64,000 nt of DNA from Profundibacter sp033851955 (lineage in GTDB: Bacteria > Pseudomonadota > Alphaproteobacteria > Rhodobacterales > Rhodobacteraceae): assembly GCA_033851955.1 (NCBI GenBank), contig JAWSVK010000003.1:1-64000 (forward strand), given 5' to 3'. The notes below the pieces were generated by a model. That model saw only the letters and a program-made list of their open reading frames with translations, ran no database searches and had not been told where the DNA came from. Below are positions 1-8,482 of the stretch, piece after piece (within the stretch, counting starts at the first letter, position 1; every line of letters starts with the position of its first letter). Made by a program: the position numbers and the translations under genes.

Positions 1-1162
1 CTGCGCTGGCCAGTTCGCCAAATCCAGTGACACCCTTATGTGCGGTTACTATTTGTTCAACCAATGTGGTGCCGGAACGGGGCAAGCCCAGTACAAATAT
101 AGGCGCCGGTGCATCGGCGGATTTTGCGGCTCCGGACCGCGGCACTCCCTCCACAAACAGCTTTAGGATCGCTTCCTTTTGCTGTGCTTCGCGCGCCGCA
201 TCAAAGGGGCGTGAGCGCGCCTCATGCGCATTGGCAAGGTCCAATGCATTGGCCGCCAGTTCATAGTCTTTTTGCTGCCAATAGATATTTGCTTGCGTAA
301 AATTCAAAAGGGCGCGGCTGGGCTCATTTTTTGAAGCTTGGGACAGAGCGGATTTGACGGCCGGCAACAAAGCCGTATTTTCTTCAGCGGATTGCAATCG
401 GCTAAGGTCAAGCAAAGTATCGGCGTGGCCAGGCATGATCTCCAAATTCGCTTGATAGAATAGCTTTGCCTCTTCATTGCGTCCGGCATGGCTCAATTGG
501 ATCGCATAACGGTGCCGCGCATTGGCATGTAACGGGTCAATTTCAATTGCACGCTCTAGCTTGGTCAAGGCTTCGTCGTTTTGGTTGCTGCGCGACAAGG
601 ACAGGCTAAGTTTCGACAAGGTATCAGGCTGGTCTGGGGCCAAAGCCAGCGACTCCTCTAGGACGGCAATGGCTTCTAGATCACGCTGTTGATCCCCCAA
701 AAGAGAGCCCTTTAAATTAAGGGCTTTGATGTGCTTGGGATTTGCCGCAACCGATTTCACAACCTTATCCAGCGCACCGTCCCCGTCGCCAGTCAGCATC
801 AATGACATGGCGTGCAGATACAACAGCTCTGAGGTTTCATTGCGTTTGGGCATCAACCTTGCAATCAGGCTCATGGCTTTTTCATGCTGTTCAGAAACCA
901 CCAAGGCTTGCACAAGATTGTTCTGGATGCCCTCATTTTGAGGATGCTGCCGCAATGCCTGATGAAAAAACACAGCTGCTTCGCGTTCTTTCGCGTCGCG
1001 GGCCAGTGCCATGCCGGCAAAATTGGCAAAGGCTGCCTCGTTTGGGAATTTCTTATAGGCAATTTTGGCAGCTTTGGCGGCGCGCCCGAACTGACCGGCC
1101 TCTAAAAGCCCGGTGACTTTGTTAGACAAGGCCTGTGCGTTGCTCGCCAATTGTTCACCCAC
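1..1162 (-). CDS. TPR-repeat sulfotransferase family protein, 3' end beyond window
   Basis: Reading the minus strand from a GTG at 1162 gives an open frame running off the left edge (387 codons seen). The first ~300 residues are helical repeats of TPR type (for example a segment ending in NPKHIKALNLKGSLL and one with AIEIDPLHANARHRYA). Then follows IFVLGLPRSGTTLVEQIV, the 5'-phosphosulfate-binding loop of PAPS-dependent sulfotransferases. The architecture (N-terminal TPRs, C-terminal Sulfotransfer_3-like domain) is common in marine bacteria; the acceptor is unknown, possibly a surface polysaccharide or protein. An in-frame TAG lies 18 bases upstream of the GTG, so the start must be at or after it; no good ribosome site is seen and TTG at 1150 is an alternative. 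The DUF3572 gene lies 43 bp upstream on the same strand. Confidence 0.85.
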   Translation of the reverse strand, partial: MGEQLASNAQALSNKVTGLLEAGQFGRAAKAAKIAYKKFPNEAAFANFAGMALARDAKEREAAVFFHQALRQHPQNEGIQNNLVQALVVSEQHEKAMSLIARLMPKRNETSELLYLHAMSLMLTGDGDGALDKVVKSVAANPKHIKALNLKGSLLGDQQRDLEAIAVLEESLALAPDQPDTLSKLSLSLSRSNQNDEALTKLERAIEIDPLHANARHRYAIQLSHAGRNEEAKLFYQANLEIMPGHADTLLDLSRLQSAEENTALLPAVKSALSQASKNEPSRALLNFTQANIYWQQKDYELAANALDLANAHEARSRPFDAAREAQQKEAILKLFVEGVPRSGAAKSADAPAPIFVLGLPRSGTTLVEQIVTAHKGVTGFGELASA

Positions 1163-1205
1163 CCAAGTTTGGTTTTTCTACATTTTCTATAGTATCAGAC
1201 TCTGG

Positions 1206-1484
1206 TCAAGTCCAGCTTACATCGGCCCCACCTGGCAAGCATTGGCGGGCCCGCATCAACGTTTCGTAGGCCAGCCCTTCGCCGTCGCAGTACTGCATCA
1301 CCCAGGCGTCATCCATCATCAAGAAATCCAGAACCGAGCCCAAGAATTCTGATTCTGCCACACGTGTGCGTAAGTCCGATTCATCGGCACCGGTGGCGTT
1401 CAAAAACACGGGCAACAACTCTTCGTTGCCAACCAGCCACGCCAGCACACCTAATGCGCGTATTTCCGCCTGCTTTTGATCCAT
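1206..1484 (-). CDS. DUF3572 family protein
   Basis: A 92-residue acidic protein starting MDQKQAEIRALGVLAWL, preceded by GAGGGG. Its sequence (segments such as AESEFLGSVLDFLMMDDAWVMQYC) matches my memory of the alphaproteobacterial DUF3572 family, which has no known function and is often next to pleD. It has no signal peptide, membrane segment or recognised catalytic motif. It is divergent from pleD, with about 95 bp between the two starts, so the promoters of both must lie there. The assignment to DUF3572 is from recognition, not a search. Confidence 0.75.
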   Translation of the reverse strand: MDQKQAEIRALGVLAWLVGNEELLPVFLNATGADESDLRTRVAESEFLGSVLDFLMMDDAWVMQYCDGEGLAYETLMRARQCLPGGADVSWT

Positions 1485-1579
1485 TTCGGCCCCTCAACTG
1501 GATTTGGAAACTATTTGTTAACTAATCTCACCAAAAACTGGTCAATAACAGGTAAATATAAATATTTTAAGAGGAATAG

Positions 1580-2962
1580 ATGGCAGGTCGCATCCTTATT
1601 GTAGATGATGTTGCAACAAATCGCATCGTGCTGAAAGTCAAATTGACGGCCGCCTGCTATGAGGTTTTGCAGGCGTCTGGTGGTGATGAAGCCTTGATGC
1701 GGGCCCGCGTTAATGCACCCGATCTGATCCTGCTGGACCAAAGAATGCTGGATATGGATGGCACGACCCTGTGCAAACATCTGAAAGATGACCCCGAAAC
1801 GGCCCGCATTCCGATCATCATCATCACAGCGCACAATGATAACGTTTCAAAAATCGAAGCTTTACGGGCTGGGGCGGATGAATTCCTATCCAAACCACTG
1901 GATGATTTAACCTTACTGGCGCGCGTGCGTAGCTTGATGCGAGCGCGCGATACCGTTGAAGAATTGCGGCTGCGCGACGGCACCAGCCGCGCGTTGGGCT
2001 TTGCAGAGGCCGCCAGCGATTTCACCGCACCGGCAACCATCGCTATGATTGCGGCCTCAACGATCACTTCGGTGGCCTGGAAAACCGGGTTGGGCAAAGC
2101 TACTCACGACCAGATCGTCGTGGTTCCAAAGGAACAGGCGTTGTCCCAAATGATCACTGAAGATGCGCCGGACGTTTTTGTTATTGCTTGTGATTTGGCC
2201 AAGCCCGATGAGGGGCTGCGCTTGATGTCAGAGTTGCGCAGCCGCCCAGAAACCCGGCACAGCGCGGTTTTGATGGTGATCCCAAAAGGGGCGAGCAATA
2301 AATTCGCCACAGCGTTGGATCTGGGCGCAAGTGATTTGATGTTTGAGGGGTTTGACCCAGAGGAAATGGCTCTGCGGGTAAAAACCCAAGTACGCCGCAA
2401 GCAACAGGGCGACCGTTTGCGTGAAACCATGCGGGACGGGTTACGGATGGCGGTGATTGACCCGTTGACCAACCTTTACAACCGTCGTTATGCAATGCCG
2501 CATTTGGCGCGCATTGCTGAGCGTGCCAAAACCACACAACGCCCCTATGCTGTTATGGTGCTCGATATTGACCGTTTCAAAGCCGTCAATGATACTTATG
2601 GGCATGCGGCGGGCGACACAGTACTGCAAGAAATATCGAGCCGGATTTCGAACAATCTTCGCGGGGCGGATATGGTTGCGCGGATCGGTGGCGAGGAGTT
2701 TTTAGTGGCCATGCCCGACACACAGCTGGACGAAGCCCGCAATACGGCCGAACGTCTGCGCCAAGTGATTGACGATTATCCGATTGATTTGGGCCGCGGC
2801 AAAGGCAGCGTACAAATTTCTCTTTCGATCGGGGTGGCTTTGGGGGGGCAACCAAGTGACTCTCGCACTGTTGAGCAGTTGATCGAATGCGCGGACCAAG
2901 CCTTGTTTTTATCCAAATCCGAAGGGCGCAACCAAGTCACCGTCAGCCGCACAGCAGCATAA
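1580..2962 (+). CDS. pleD: PleD-type response regulator / diguanylate cyclase (REC-REC-GGDEF)
   Basis: A 460-residue cytoplasmic protein that makes cyclic di-GMP from GTP when phosphorylated. The first receiver has the acidic pocket (VDD, residues 8-10), the likely phospho-acceptor Asp53 in LLDQRMLDMDG, and Lys105 in LSKP. The second, degenerate receiver (about 155-275) lacks a clear acceptor motif, as in PleD adaptors. The cyclase domain begins near 290 (DPLTNLYNRRY), with the metal-binding DIDRFK at 329-334 and the active-site GGEEF at 370-374. RGAD at 361-364 sits exactly five residues before GGEEF and is a product-inhibition I-site. The start follows AAGAGGAATAG. In Caulobacter PleD controls the swarmer-to-stalked transition; here a role in attachment or motility is inferred. 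Confidence 0.95.
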   Translation: MAGRILIVDDVATNRIVLKVKLTAACYEVLQASGGDEALMRARVNAPDLILLDQRMLDMDGTTLCKHLKDDPETARIPIIIITAHNDNVSKIEALRAGADEFLSKPLDDLTLLARVRSLMRARDTVEELRLRDGTSRALGFAEAASDFTAPATIAMIAASTITSVAWKTGLGKATHDQIVVVPKEQALSQMITEDAPDVFVIACDLAKPDEGLRLMSELRSRPETRHSAVLMVIPKGASNKFATALDLGASDLMFEGFDPEEMALRVKTQVRRKQQGDRLRETMRDGLRMAVIDPLTNLYNRRYAMPHLARIAERAKTTQRPYAVMVLDIDRFKAVNDTYGHAAGDTVLQEISSRISNNLRGADMVARIGGEEFLVAMPDTQLDEARNTAERLRQVIDDYPIDLGRGKGSVQISLSIGVALGGQPSDSRTVEQLIECADQALFLSKSEGRNQVTVSRTAA

Positions 2963-2983
2963 AACCAAAGTAGAACCCCATTG

Positions 2984-3442
2984 CTAACGGCGGCGATGCC
3001 CCAAGTGTTGCGCAAAGTTTCTTCTATCTTGCGGGCTCATGGCGTCCAGCCGTTCCAGCAACAAACGCTGGCCGATTTTATAGCGCTGCATTCCAGAGGC
3101 TTGTTGCTCTGTGATCAGCCGATGCACCAGTTCACGGTCATAGACATCTGCCGTCAACGCCGTTTTCAACGCTTCATAAGAGGCTCTGATCTTGGGTAGG
3201 TTTTGGCGAAAGCCGCCAAACTCTTGGCGCAGAGCCGCCCCAATCGCTTTGCGATCTTTATGGCTTAAGGCCCGCGTGTAGGGGCCAAACGCGGCCTCCC
3301 TCATGCGGTCAGGTCTTTCATTGTGAAACCATGCCCCACCGGCCACACCAACAAACAGCATGTTCAAACCCAGCGATGCTGCCAGTAATATTTTCGTGCG
3401 ACGGCGCATCCCGACAGGTTTTTGCGTTTCAGTTACTGACAT
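2984..3442 (-). CDS. Spy/CpxP-like periplasmic metal-sensor protein
   Basis: 152 residues. A basic N-terminus (MRRRTK) is followed by one hydrophobic segment at about 18-37, then a helical, charged periplasmic part rich in Arg, Lys and Gln (RKAIGAALRQEFGGFRQN, MQRYKIGQRLLLERLDAMSPQDRR). This resembles the Metal_resist / heavy-metal sensor family of Spy and CpxP type: periplasmic chaperone-like proteins that feed back on envelope stress regulators. It ends a minus-strand run after the ECF sigma factor and its overlapping partner; the gap to that partner is 3 bp, so co-transcription is very likely. The start is preceded by AAGGATAGACC. Confidence 0.72.
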   Translation of the reverse strand: MSVTETQKPVGMRRRTKILLAASLGLNMLFVGVAGGAWFHNERPDRMREAAFGPYTRALSHKDRKAIGAALRQEFGGFRQNLPKIRASYEALKTALTADVYDRELVHRLITEQQASGMQRYKIGQRLLLERLDAMSPQDRRNFAQHLGHRRR

Positions 3443-3445
3443 GGT

Positions 3446-3826
3446 CTATCCTTCTTCAAATTCACTGCCAAAGGCTGGCACCAGATCCACCAGATAGCTG
3501 GTGTTGTCGGCCCCTATCAATTGTTCAGCAACCGTGTCCAACCCCGCTGGTTGGCTAAACCCGATCCAGACGCCAACGACCCCAGCGGTTGCCATACCGG
3601 CCAATGTCGGCCAGCCGCCGATGGCCTCGATGAGACTGGAAAATATCCCTTGGCGCAGTACTGTGACTTGACGCAACGAGTCATCACGTGCAGCACTCTG
3701 CGTTGCCGCATCCGCCATGATCCGGCCCAGCAACTCCGTTGAGGGCACAGGCGTATCTGCCCGTGCGGCCTCAAAATAGGCCTCTAGCCCGTCATCCCCG
3801 GTTGCCAATTTGTCATTCTCAGTCAT
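3446..3826 (-). CDS. putative single-span anti-sigma factor
   Basis: 126 residues from the ATG at 3826 (a GTG codon directly before it is the alternative). The first ~65 residues are hydrophilic and cytoplasmic in character, then comes a hydrophobic span around WPTLAGMATAGVVGVWIGF, then a short outer tail. The start lies inside the end of the ECF sigma gene, the usual arrangement for a translationally coupled sigma/anti-sigma pair; GGGG about 7 bases before ATG serves as ribosome site. I see no zinc-binding HxxxCxxC motif, so it is not a ZAS-type anti-sigma. Function is inferred from position and topology only. Confidence 0.6.
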   Translation of the reverse strand: MTENDKLATGDDGLEAYFEAARADTPVPSTELLGRIMADAATQSAARDDSLRQVTVLRQGIFSSLIEAIGGWPTLAGMATAGVVGVWIGFSQPAGLDTVAEQLIGADNTSYLVDLVPAFGSEFEEG

Positions 3827-4403
3827 CACGATACCCCAGATCTTTGCGCCGATCAGCCAATGCTGCCGTCAACGCCCGTTTGCCCCGTGCGGTCAGACTT
3901 TCGACTGCCTCGACGCTAATGTCCATCAATTGCGCGATCTCGGGGTTGGCGACCCCTTCGATATGGCGCAATATCACCGCTTGGCGCTGGCGTTCCGGCA
4001 ATGTTTCCAATGCCGCCCTTAGGGCCAGCGCGCGCTCGTTCTCTATCATGCCCTGCGCCACTGAGGCGCGCCCGTCCTCGGGTTCTGCCACCTCGTCCAA
4101 GCCCACACCGCGCTTTTTGCGCAACCGGTCAGTACATAGATTGGTCACCACACGGTAGAGCCATGTGGAAACCTTGGCCTCGCCCTGCCGCCAATCAGGT
4201 GCGATTTTCCACAACCGCAGCATGGCCTCTTGCGCCACGTCCTCAGCCTCGGCCCGATCGCTTAACAGCCGCGTTGCATAGCCAAGCACCCGTGGCGTCA
4301 ACCGCATCATCAAGGCTTTGGCCGCATCAGGATCACCGTTGGCGTAAAGCACCAGCAGTGCCTCATCAGGAGTGTCGTTCATGGCGTCAAAGGGCATATT
4401 CAT
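3819..4403 (-). CDS. ECF-family RNA polymerase sigma factor
   Basis: 194 residues with the two core domains of an extracytoplasmic-function sigma factor. Sigma region 2 spans about residues 22-90, with AEDVAQEAMLRLWK and the -10-reading VSTWLYRVVTNLCTDRLRKKR. Sigma region 4 is at about 132-180, with LPERQRQAVILRHIEGVANPE and a helix-turn-helix. Its stop codon overlaps the start of the putative anti-sigma gene, and an EF-hand protein gene lies 73 bp upstream on the same strand. The EF-hand and Spy-like neighbours suggest that envelope, calcium or metal stress is the signal; this is inference. Confidence 0.9.
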   Translation of the reverse strand: MNMPFDAMNDTPDEALLVLYANGDPDAAKALMMRLTPRVLGYATRLLSDRAEAEDVAQEAMLRLWKIAPDWRQGEAKVSTWLYRVVTNLCTDRLRKKRGVGLDEVAEPEDGRASVAQGMIENERALALRAALETLPERQRQAVILRHIEGVANPEIAQLMDISVEAVESLTARGKRALTAALADRRKDLGYRDD

Positions 4404-4476
4404 GGTCCTGCCTGCCTAGCGCCAATTTCAGCGCGGGGCAATCGCGGCGCCCGTGATCCGAGCGCCGCAATCCTGT

Positions 4477-4971
4477 TTATTCGGTCGCGGGTTTATCATC
4501 ATGCATCTTGCGCATGAATGAGCCACGATGCTTGCCGCGCCCTGGCTCGTGAGCGGCGAACTCTTCCGCCGTGATGGCCCCATCACTGTCAGCGTCCATC
4601 CGATTGAACATGCCCTTGCCGCGCGGCATGGCCTGCATCTCGGCGGCGCTCAACATGCCGTCACCGTCGGTGTCGACGTGTTCGATCATTCTGGAAACAC
4701 GTTTGCCCATGCGTTCGCCCTGCCTTGCTGTGGCGCGGGCCAGCATTTCCTCCGAGGACAGCTTGCCGTCGCCATTGGTGTCGGCCTTGGCGAATTCTTG
4801 CACTTTATGGGCATCCAACTCGGCCTGCGTCAGTTTGCCGTCTTTGTCGGCGTCCAAGGCCTCAAAGCTGGGACGATGATGCCCGCCGCCCTGATTGGCA
4901 ACCGCCACAGAGGCAACGCTCGCCCCAAGACCCACAGCCACGATACCTGCAATCCAATATGTCGTTTTCAT
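4477..4971 (-). CDS. exported EF-hand calcium-binding protein
   Basis: 164 residues from the ATG at 4971, chosen over a longer frame because GGAGACGAGCG precedes it and it begins a clean signal peptide (MKTTYWIAGIVAVGLGASVA, cleavage near residue 26). Four EF-hand loops follow: DADKDGKLTQAE (40-51), DTNGDGKLSSEE (64-75), DTDGDGMLSAAE (100-111) and DADSDGAITAEE (126-137). All have the D-x-D/N-x-D-G pattern and a final acidic residue. It is predicted periplasmic. It is the first gene of a minus-strand run leading into the ECF sigma factor, so it may be a target of that regulon or a calcium-sensing member of it. Confidence 0.85.
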   Translation of the reverse strand: MKTTYWIAGIVAVGLGASVASVAVANQGGGHHRPSFEALDADKDGKLTQAELDAHKVQEFAKADTNGDGKLSSEEMLARATARQGERMGKRVSRMIEHVDTDGDGMLSAAEMQAMPRGKGMFNRMDADSDGAITAEEFAAHEPGRGKHRGSFMRKMHDDKPATE

Positions 4972-5164
4972 TCGCTCGTCTCCTGTTTCGATTTCAAGCG
5001 ACACCCCTTTGTGGCGTGTCATAAGGGATAAACGGGCTGGCGCTGGTTTTCCGTCGCGGTTTCTTGCAAATTTTTGCGACATCGCGCCGCAACCTTAATG
5101 AATCGCTTCTTTTTCTGGGGTAAACGGCGTATCGCAAGACAGCGAATAGAAAAGTGAGTCCGAT

Positions 5165-5584
5165 ATGACATCCGATCTAATAGGCGAGCAGCCAACTCTG
5201 GACCAAGATCACGCCCCAGATCGGCCGATGCGCCCCGCCATGATAAAGGGCTGGAAGCGGCGTTGCCCCAATTGCGGCACGGGTCCAATGTTGAACGGTT
5301 TCCTTAAGGTGCGCGACACTTGCACCGTTTGCGACGAGCCGCTGCACCACCACCGCGCTGATGACGGGCCGGCCTATTTGACCATTTTGATTGTCGGCCA
5401 CCTGATGGCACCGCTCATTTTATATGTCTTCACCACCTACCGTCCGGCACCGATTATATTGGCCACAACATTTACGGTTGGATGTGTCGCGCTTTCGCTT
5501 TATCTGTTGCCCAGATTAAAGGGTATGATTGTGGCCATCCAATGGGCCAAACGCATGCATGGGTTTGGCAATAAAAGCGCCTAG
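5165..5584 (+). CDS. DUF983 family membrane protein
   Basis: 139 residues. The N-terminal part has a zinc-ribbon-like pair, CPNCGTGPM and CTVCDEPLHHHRADDGPAY, then two hydrophobic segments (about 72-90 and 95-113). This is the signature of DUF983, a family of small inner-membrane proteins common in Alphaproteobacteria with no settled function. It starts six bases after the GTGAGTCCG stretch. The Nudix gene begins 36 bp after its stop on the same strand and could share its transcript. Confidence 0.85.
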   Translation: MTSDLIGEQPTLDQDHAPDRPMRPAMIKGWKRRCPNCGTGPMLNGFLKVRDTCTVCDEPLHHHRADDGPAYLTILIVGHLMAPLILYVFTTYRPAPIILATTFTVGCVALSLYLLPRLKGMIVAIQWAKRMHGFGNKSA

Positions 5585-5620
5585 GCCTTACCGCCCTAAG
5601 TTATAAAATTGAGGCCAGAT

Positions 5621-6304
5621 ATGGACAAAACCGCAATCCGCCACGCCGCAACCGTTGTTATGGTGCGCGATGCCAAAACCAACCCTCGTATTTTGATGGG
5701 GCAGCGCGGTGCCAAAGCGGCGTTCATGCCGAACAAAGTCGTCTTTCCCGGCGGCGCGGTGGATACTGAAGACGCGCAGATCCCACTTGCAGCCCCTTTG
5801 CAGCCCGATTGCATTGCGCAGCTGTCCCATGAAACCGACCCCGCCGTTATCCCTGCATTGGCCGCCGCCGCTATCCGCGAGGTTTGGGAAGAAACTGGCC
5901 TGATCTTGGGCGAAGCTGGCACATGGGCTGACACGCCGCCACCGGATTGGGCAACCTTTGCCGGCGAAGGCTTTGTGCCATCTGCCGCTGGCCTCACCTT
6001 TGTGTTTCGCGCCATCACACCACCGGGCCGCCCGCGCCGCTTTGATGCGCGGTTCTTTATGGTTGACGTCGAAGAGGTCTGCGGCGATCCCGATGACTTT
6101 ACCCATGCTTGTGACGAACTTTCACACCTGCAGTGGATCGCATTAGACGAGATGAAAAACTTTGATCTGCCGTTTATCACGCAGGTGGTCACGGCCGAAG
6201 TCGGCAATCTGATCCGCACCGGCACCAAACCAAAAACCGTACCCTTCTTTCGCAACGATGACGAAAGCAGCCTGTTTCTGCGCCTCGATGGCGAACGCCC
6301 TTAA
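5621..6304 (+). CDS. Nudix hydrolase with an expanded Nudix box
   Basis: 227 residues from the ATG at 5621; GAGG lies six bases before it, whereas a TTG four codons earlier has no site. The Nudix box is split: FPGGAVD at 42-48 and AAIREVWEETGLIL at 83-96. About 35 residues separate the GG from REVWEETG instead of the usual short loop. Such insertions occur in the NUDT7/NUDT19-type subgroup that includes CoA-ester diphosphatases, so a nucleotide-derivative or CoA pyrophosphatase activity is possible; the substrate cannot be read from sequence. It converges on the DMT exporter gene, with a short dispersed repeat between the two stops. Confidence 0.85.
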   Translation: MDKTAIRHAATVVMVRDAKTNPRILMGQRGAKAAFMPNKVVFPGGAVDTEDAQIPLAAPLQPDCIAQLSHETDPAVIPALAAAAIREVWEETGLILGEAGTWADTPPPDWATFAGEGFVPSAAGLTFVFRAITPPGRPRRFDARFFMVDVEEVCGDPDDFTHACDELSHLQWIALDEMKNFDLPFITQVVTAEVGNLIRTGTKPKTVPFFRNDDESSLFLRLDGERP

Positions 6305-6320
6305 GCAATAGGCGCCGCCC

Positions 6321-6360
6321 CTTCTTCTTGCTCCAAATACCTGCGCCGCAGGCATTCAAA
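6321..6360 (+). repeat. dispersed gene-end repeat, copy 1
   Basis: CTTCTTCTTGCTCCAAATAC followed by CTGCGCCGCAGGCA. The CCTGCG-C-CGCAGG core is a perfect inverted repeat. It lies between the convergent ends of the Nudix and DMT exporter genes and is nearly identical over ~35 bases to the copy at 18113-18150. Its position suggests a weak terminator or an extragenic repeat family. Confidence 0.7.
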
Positions 6361-6361
6361 C

Positions 6362-7264
6362 CTAAATCACCAGCACCAGCATCAGGATCGACAGCAGCAA
6401 GATCACAATCCCAGCCACCTCGCGCCGCGTGCTGCGCTCGTTATAATAGAAATAGGACGCCGCCGCTCCAAACAGCAGTTCCACCTGCCCCAGCCCCTTA
6501 ACGTAGGCGGCCGATTGCAGCGCAAAGGCCGTGAACCAACACAGGCTACCGACCAGCGACATGATCCCCATTACACCTGCCACCCGCCAAGAGGCGATGA
6601 CTTTGGCGATCTGCCCGTGTTCGCGCGCCCATAACCACAGGGCCAAAACACCGGTTTGAAACGCGGTCACCACAGCCAGCGTCAGGTTGGCCCGAAAGAA
6701 CGCATCCTGTGTGTCCAGCGCCAAAACGCCGCCGCGATAAGATACCGCCGAGATCGCAAAGGCCAGCCCCGCCAACACGCCCAACCCCGCCGCGCGGTTG
6801 AATATCCGTTTGATCAAGGGGCCAGTGCTGTCTGGCGTGTCCGACAGTAAGATCAATCCAACAAAGCCAATCACAATGGCGACCACACCCCAGCTGGACA
6901 GGCCTTCGCCCAAAACGATCAAGCCGACCACGGCGGCCAAAATCACCTCGGTATTTTTGAACGTTAGCCCGACCGCGAAATTACGCTCTGAAAACAGCGC
7001 CACCACACAAAGCGTGCCGACAATCTGCCCCAAGCCCCCGGTCACCACATAGGTCCAGAAAACGGGTTGGACGACGGGCAGGTCCAGCCCGCGAATTTGC
7101 ATATAAATCACCACGATCAACGCAACAATGGGCGCTGAATATAAGAACCGTGCAAACGTCGCGCCCGCCGTTGACAGATGCGTTGATTTCAAATTCTTTT
7201 GCAGCATAAAGCGCAGATTTTGCGCGAATGCGGCGGCAATCGTTATATAGATCCAAGTGTCCAT
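6362..7264 (-). CDS. DMT/EamA-family membrane transporter
   Basis: 300 residues, almost wholly hydrophobic, with about ten transmembrane segments arranged as two similar halves. The N-terminal half ends near LLSDTPDS and the second begins near AAGLGVLAGLAFAIS. This is the pattern of EamA-type drug/metabolite transporters, which export amino acids or other small metabolites. The substrate is unknown. It is transcribed alone on the minus strand, ending against the Nudix gene. Confidence 0.8.
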   Translation of the reverse strand: MDTWIYITIAAAFAQNLRFMLQKNLKSTHLSTAGATFARFLYSAPIVALIVVIYMQIRGLDLPVVQPVFWTYVVTGGLGQIVGTLCVVALFSERNFAVGLTFKNTEVILAAVVGLIVLGEGLSSWGVVAIVIGFVGLILLSDTPDSTGPLIKRIFNRAAGLGVLAGLAFAISAVSYRGGVLALDTQDAFFRANLTLAVVTAFQTGVLALWLWAREHGQIAKVIASWRVAGVMGIMSLVGSLCWFTAFALQSAAYVKGLGQVELLFGAAASYFYYNERSTRREVAGIVILLLSILMLVLVI

Positions 7265-7287
7265 GGTCGCTTAGTCGCATTTGCGCG

Positions 7288-8181
7288 CTACTTAGTCGAG
7301 CGCCATATTGGGTGCGGGACCTGATCTTTGGCATGTACAAAGTGGCGCTTAAACACTTCGGCATATGAAGCATATCGATAACCGTCGTTGCGACTGATAT
7401 AGTCATCTGGGTTTTCGAAATATATCCTCGGCAACTGATGCCATGGCACTCCAGGGTGCAGGTGATGAACCAGATGAAAGTTGTTGTTTAAAAACAAGAA
7501 TGCCAACCAGCCTTGATCTTCGACCACCACTGTTCGCCCGTCAACACTCGCGTCGGCGCGGTGCTCTAGAAACGTGCGTATCTTGATAAGCGAGATGCCA
7601 AGATAGGCCGACAGGCAGTAGGCCGTGACCGACATCTCCGAGACATATGCCAACCAGAACACAACCGGCACCAGCCCAACAAAATGCCAGACCCAAGCCA
7701 TGGCCACGCTTTTGTCGCCGTTTAGAGCCAGCCGCCAATCGGTTGTCATGAAATTCACCTGCGAGACAATCGGCCCGATTGCCAAACGCCCAAGCAACGT
7801 GTTGTTAAATCGCAAAATGAACTGCAGTGAAATCGGCAGTTGGGCCCAGACTGCTGGGTCCATATAATTGGTTTCAGGATCATCATAGGGGTCTGTCAGC
7901 CGCTCGTCTCGGTGATGCGCGATGTGGGTGTCGCGAAACCTGATATAGGGTATACACAGCCCAACCGCTGGAAACACCAGTGCTTGGTTCAGCATCTTGT
8001 TGCCAAAGGGATGCCCATGCAGCACCTCATGGCTTAGCGACGAATGTAGCGCCAGCACCAGCGCCGTAACCATAATCGCCAAGGGCAACCAAATCGTCGC
8101 CAACCAGGTCGTCGCCAACGCCCAGACCACATAGGTCAACCCGACCAGAGCCAAAGTATTCCACTCGACAGCTTTAAGCAT
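7288..8181 (-). CDS. membrane fatty-acid desaturase / hydroxylase-like protein
   Basis: 297 residues with several membrane spans and the three histidine boxes of the di-iron membrane desaturase superfamily: HEVLHGH (51-57), HIAHH (86-90) and HLVHH near residue 235. These bind the two irons that activate oxygen. The family includes acyl-lipid desaturases, carotenoid ketolases and alkane hydroxylases; the first box here (HxxxHGH) is most like the fatty-acid desaturase branch, but the substrate is not certain. Its ATG lies inside the last codons of the DUF2061 gene (8-base overlap), so the two are translated together. Confidence 0.83.
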   Translation of the reverse strand: MLKAVEWNTLALVGLTYVVWALATTWLATIWLPLAIMVTALVLALHSSLSHEVLHGHPFGNKMLNQALVFPAVGLCIPYIRFRDTHIAHHRDERLTDPYDDPETNYMDPAVWAQLPISLQFILRFNNTLLGRLAIGPIVSQVNFMTTDWRLALNGDKSVAMAWVWHFVGLVPVVFWLAYVSEMSVTAYCLSAYLGISLIKIRTFLEHRADASVDGRTVVVEDQGWLAFLFLNNNFHLVHHLHPGVPWHQLPRIYFENPDDYISRNDGYRYASYAEVFKRHFVHAKDQVPHPIWRSTK

Positions 8182-8380
8182 TACCGCGCCCCCATCTGAT
8201 ACGCGCCCAGAGCCGCTCGTACATCACGTAGGAGGTCAGACCGATGGCGGCGTTGACCACGGCCATCAGGCCGCCTGCACGCAATGATCCGGTAAACAGA
8301 AACCCCACAATAACCATGCTGACCATACCCAGTGCCTGCCAAAATACGGCCTTGATCCATGTGCGTTTCGTGCTGTCCAT
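8174..8380 (-). CDS. DUF2061 family small membrane protein
   Basis: 68 residues from the ATG at 8380 (a GTG seven codons earlier is possible, but AAGGAG then falls inside the gene). Two hydrophobic segments (FWQALGMVSMVIVGFLFTG and GGLMAVVNAAIGLTSYVMYE) end in a basic WARIRWGRG tail. The length, TWIKAVFWQALG start and YERLW motif match DUF2061. Function unknown; overlap with the desaturase gene suggests a lipid-membrane role. Confidence 0.75.
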   Translation of the reverse strand: MDSTKRTWIKAVFWQALGMVSMVIVGFLFTGSLRAGGLMAVVNAAIGLTSYVMYERLWARIRWGRGNA

Positions 8381-8482
8381 TTGATTGAGTTTCTCCTTCA
8401 CTTCGGGCCTAGCCTGTGGCGGGTGTTTTGTGTATTCAGAGAATGGGAAACATTAACACCTCAATGGGGGATAAATTCATCA

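Noticed and set aside
8381..8482. Longer N-terminus for the XRE regulator
   Set aside because: It would start inside the divergent DUF2061 promoter region and has no ribosome site; ATG at 8483 begins the helix-turn-helix protein properly.
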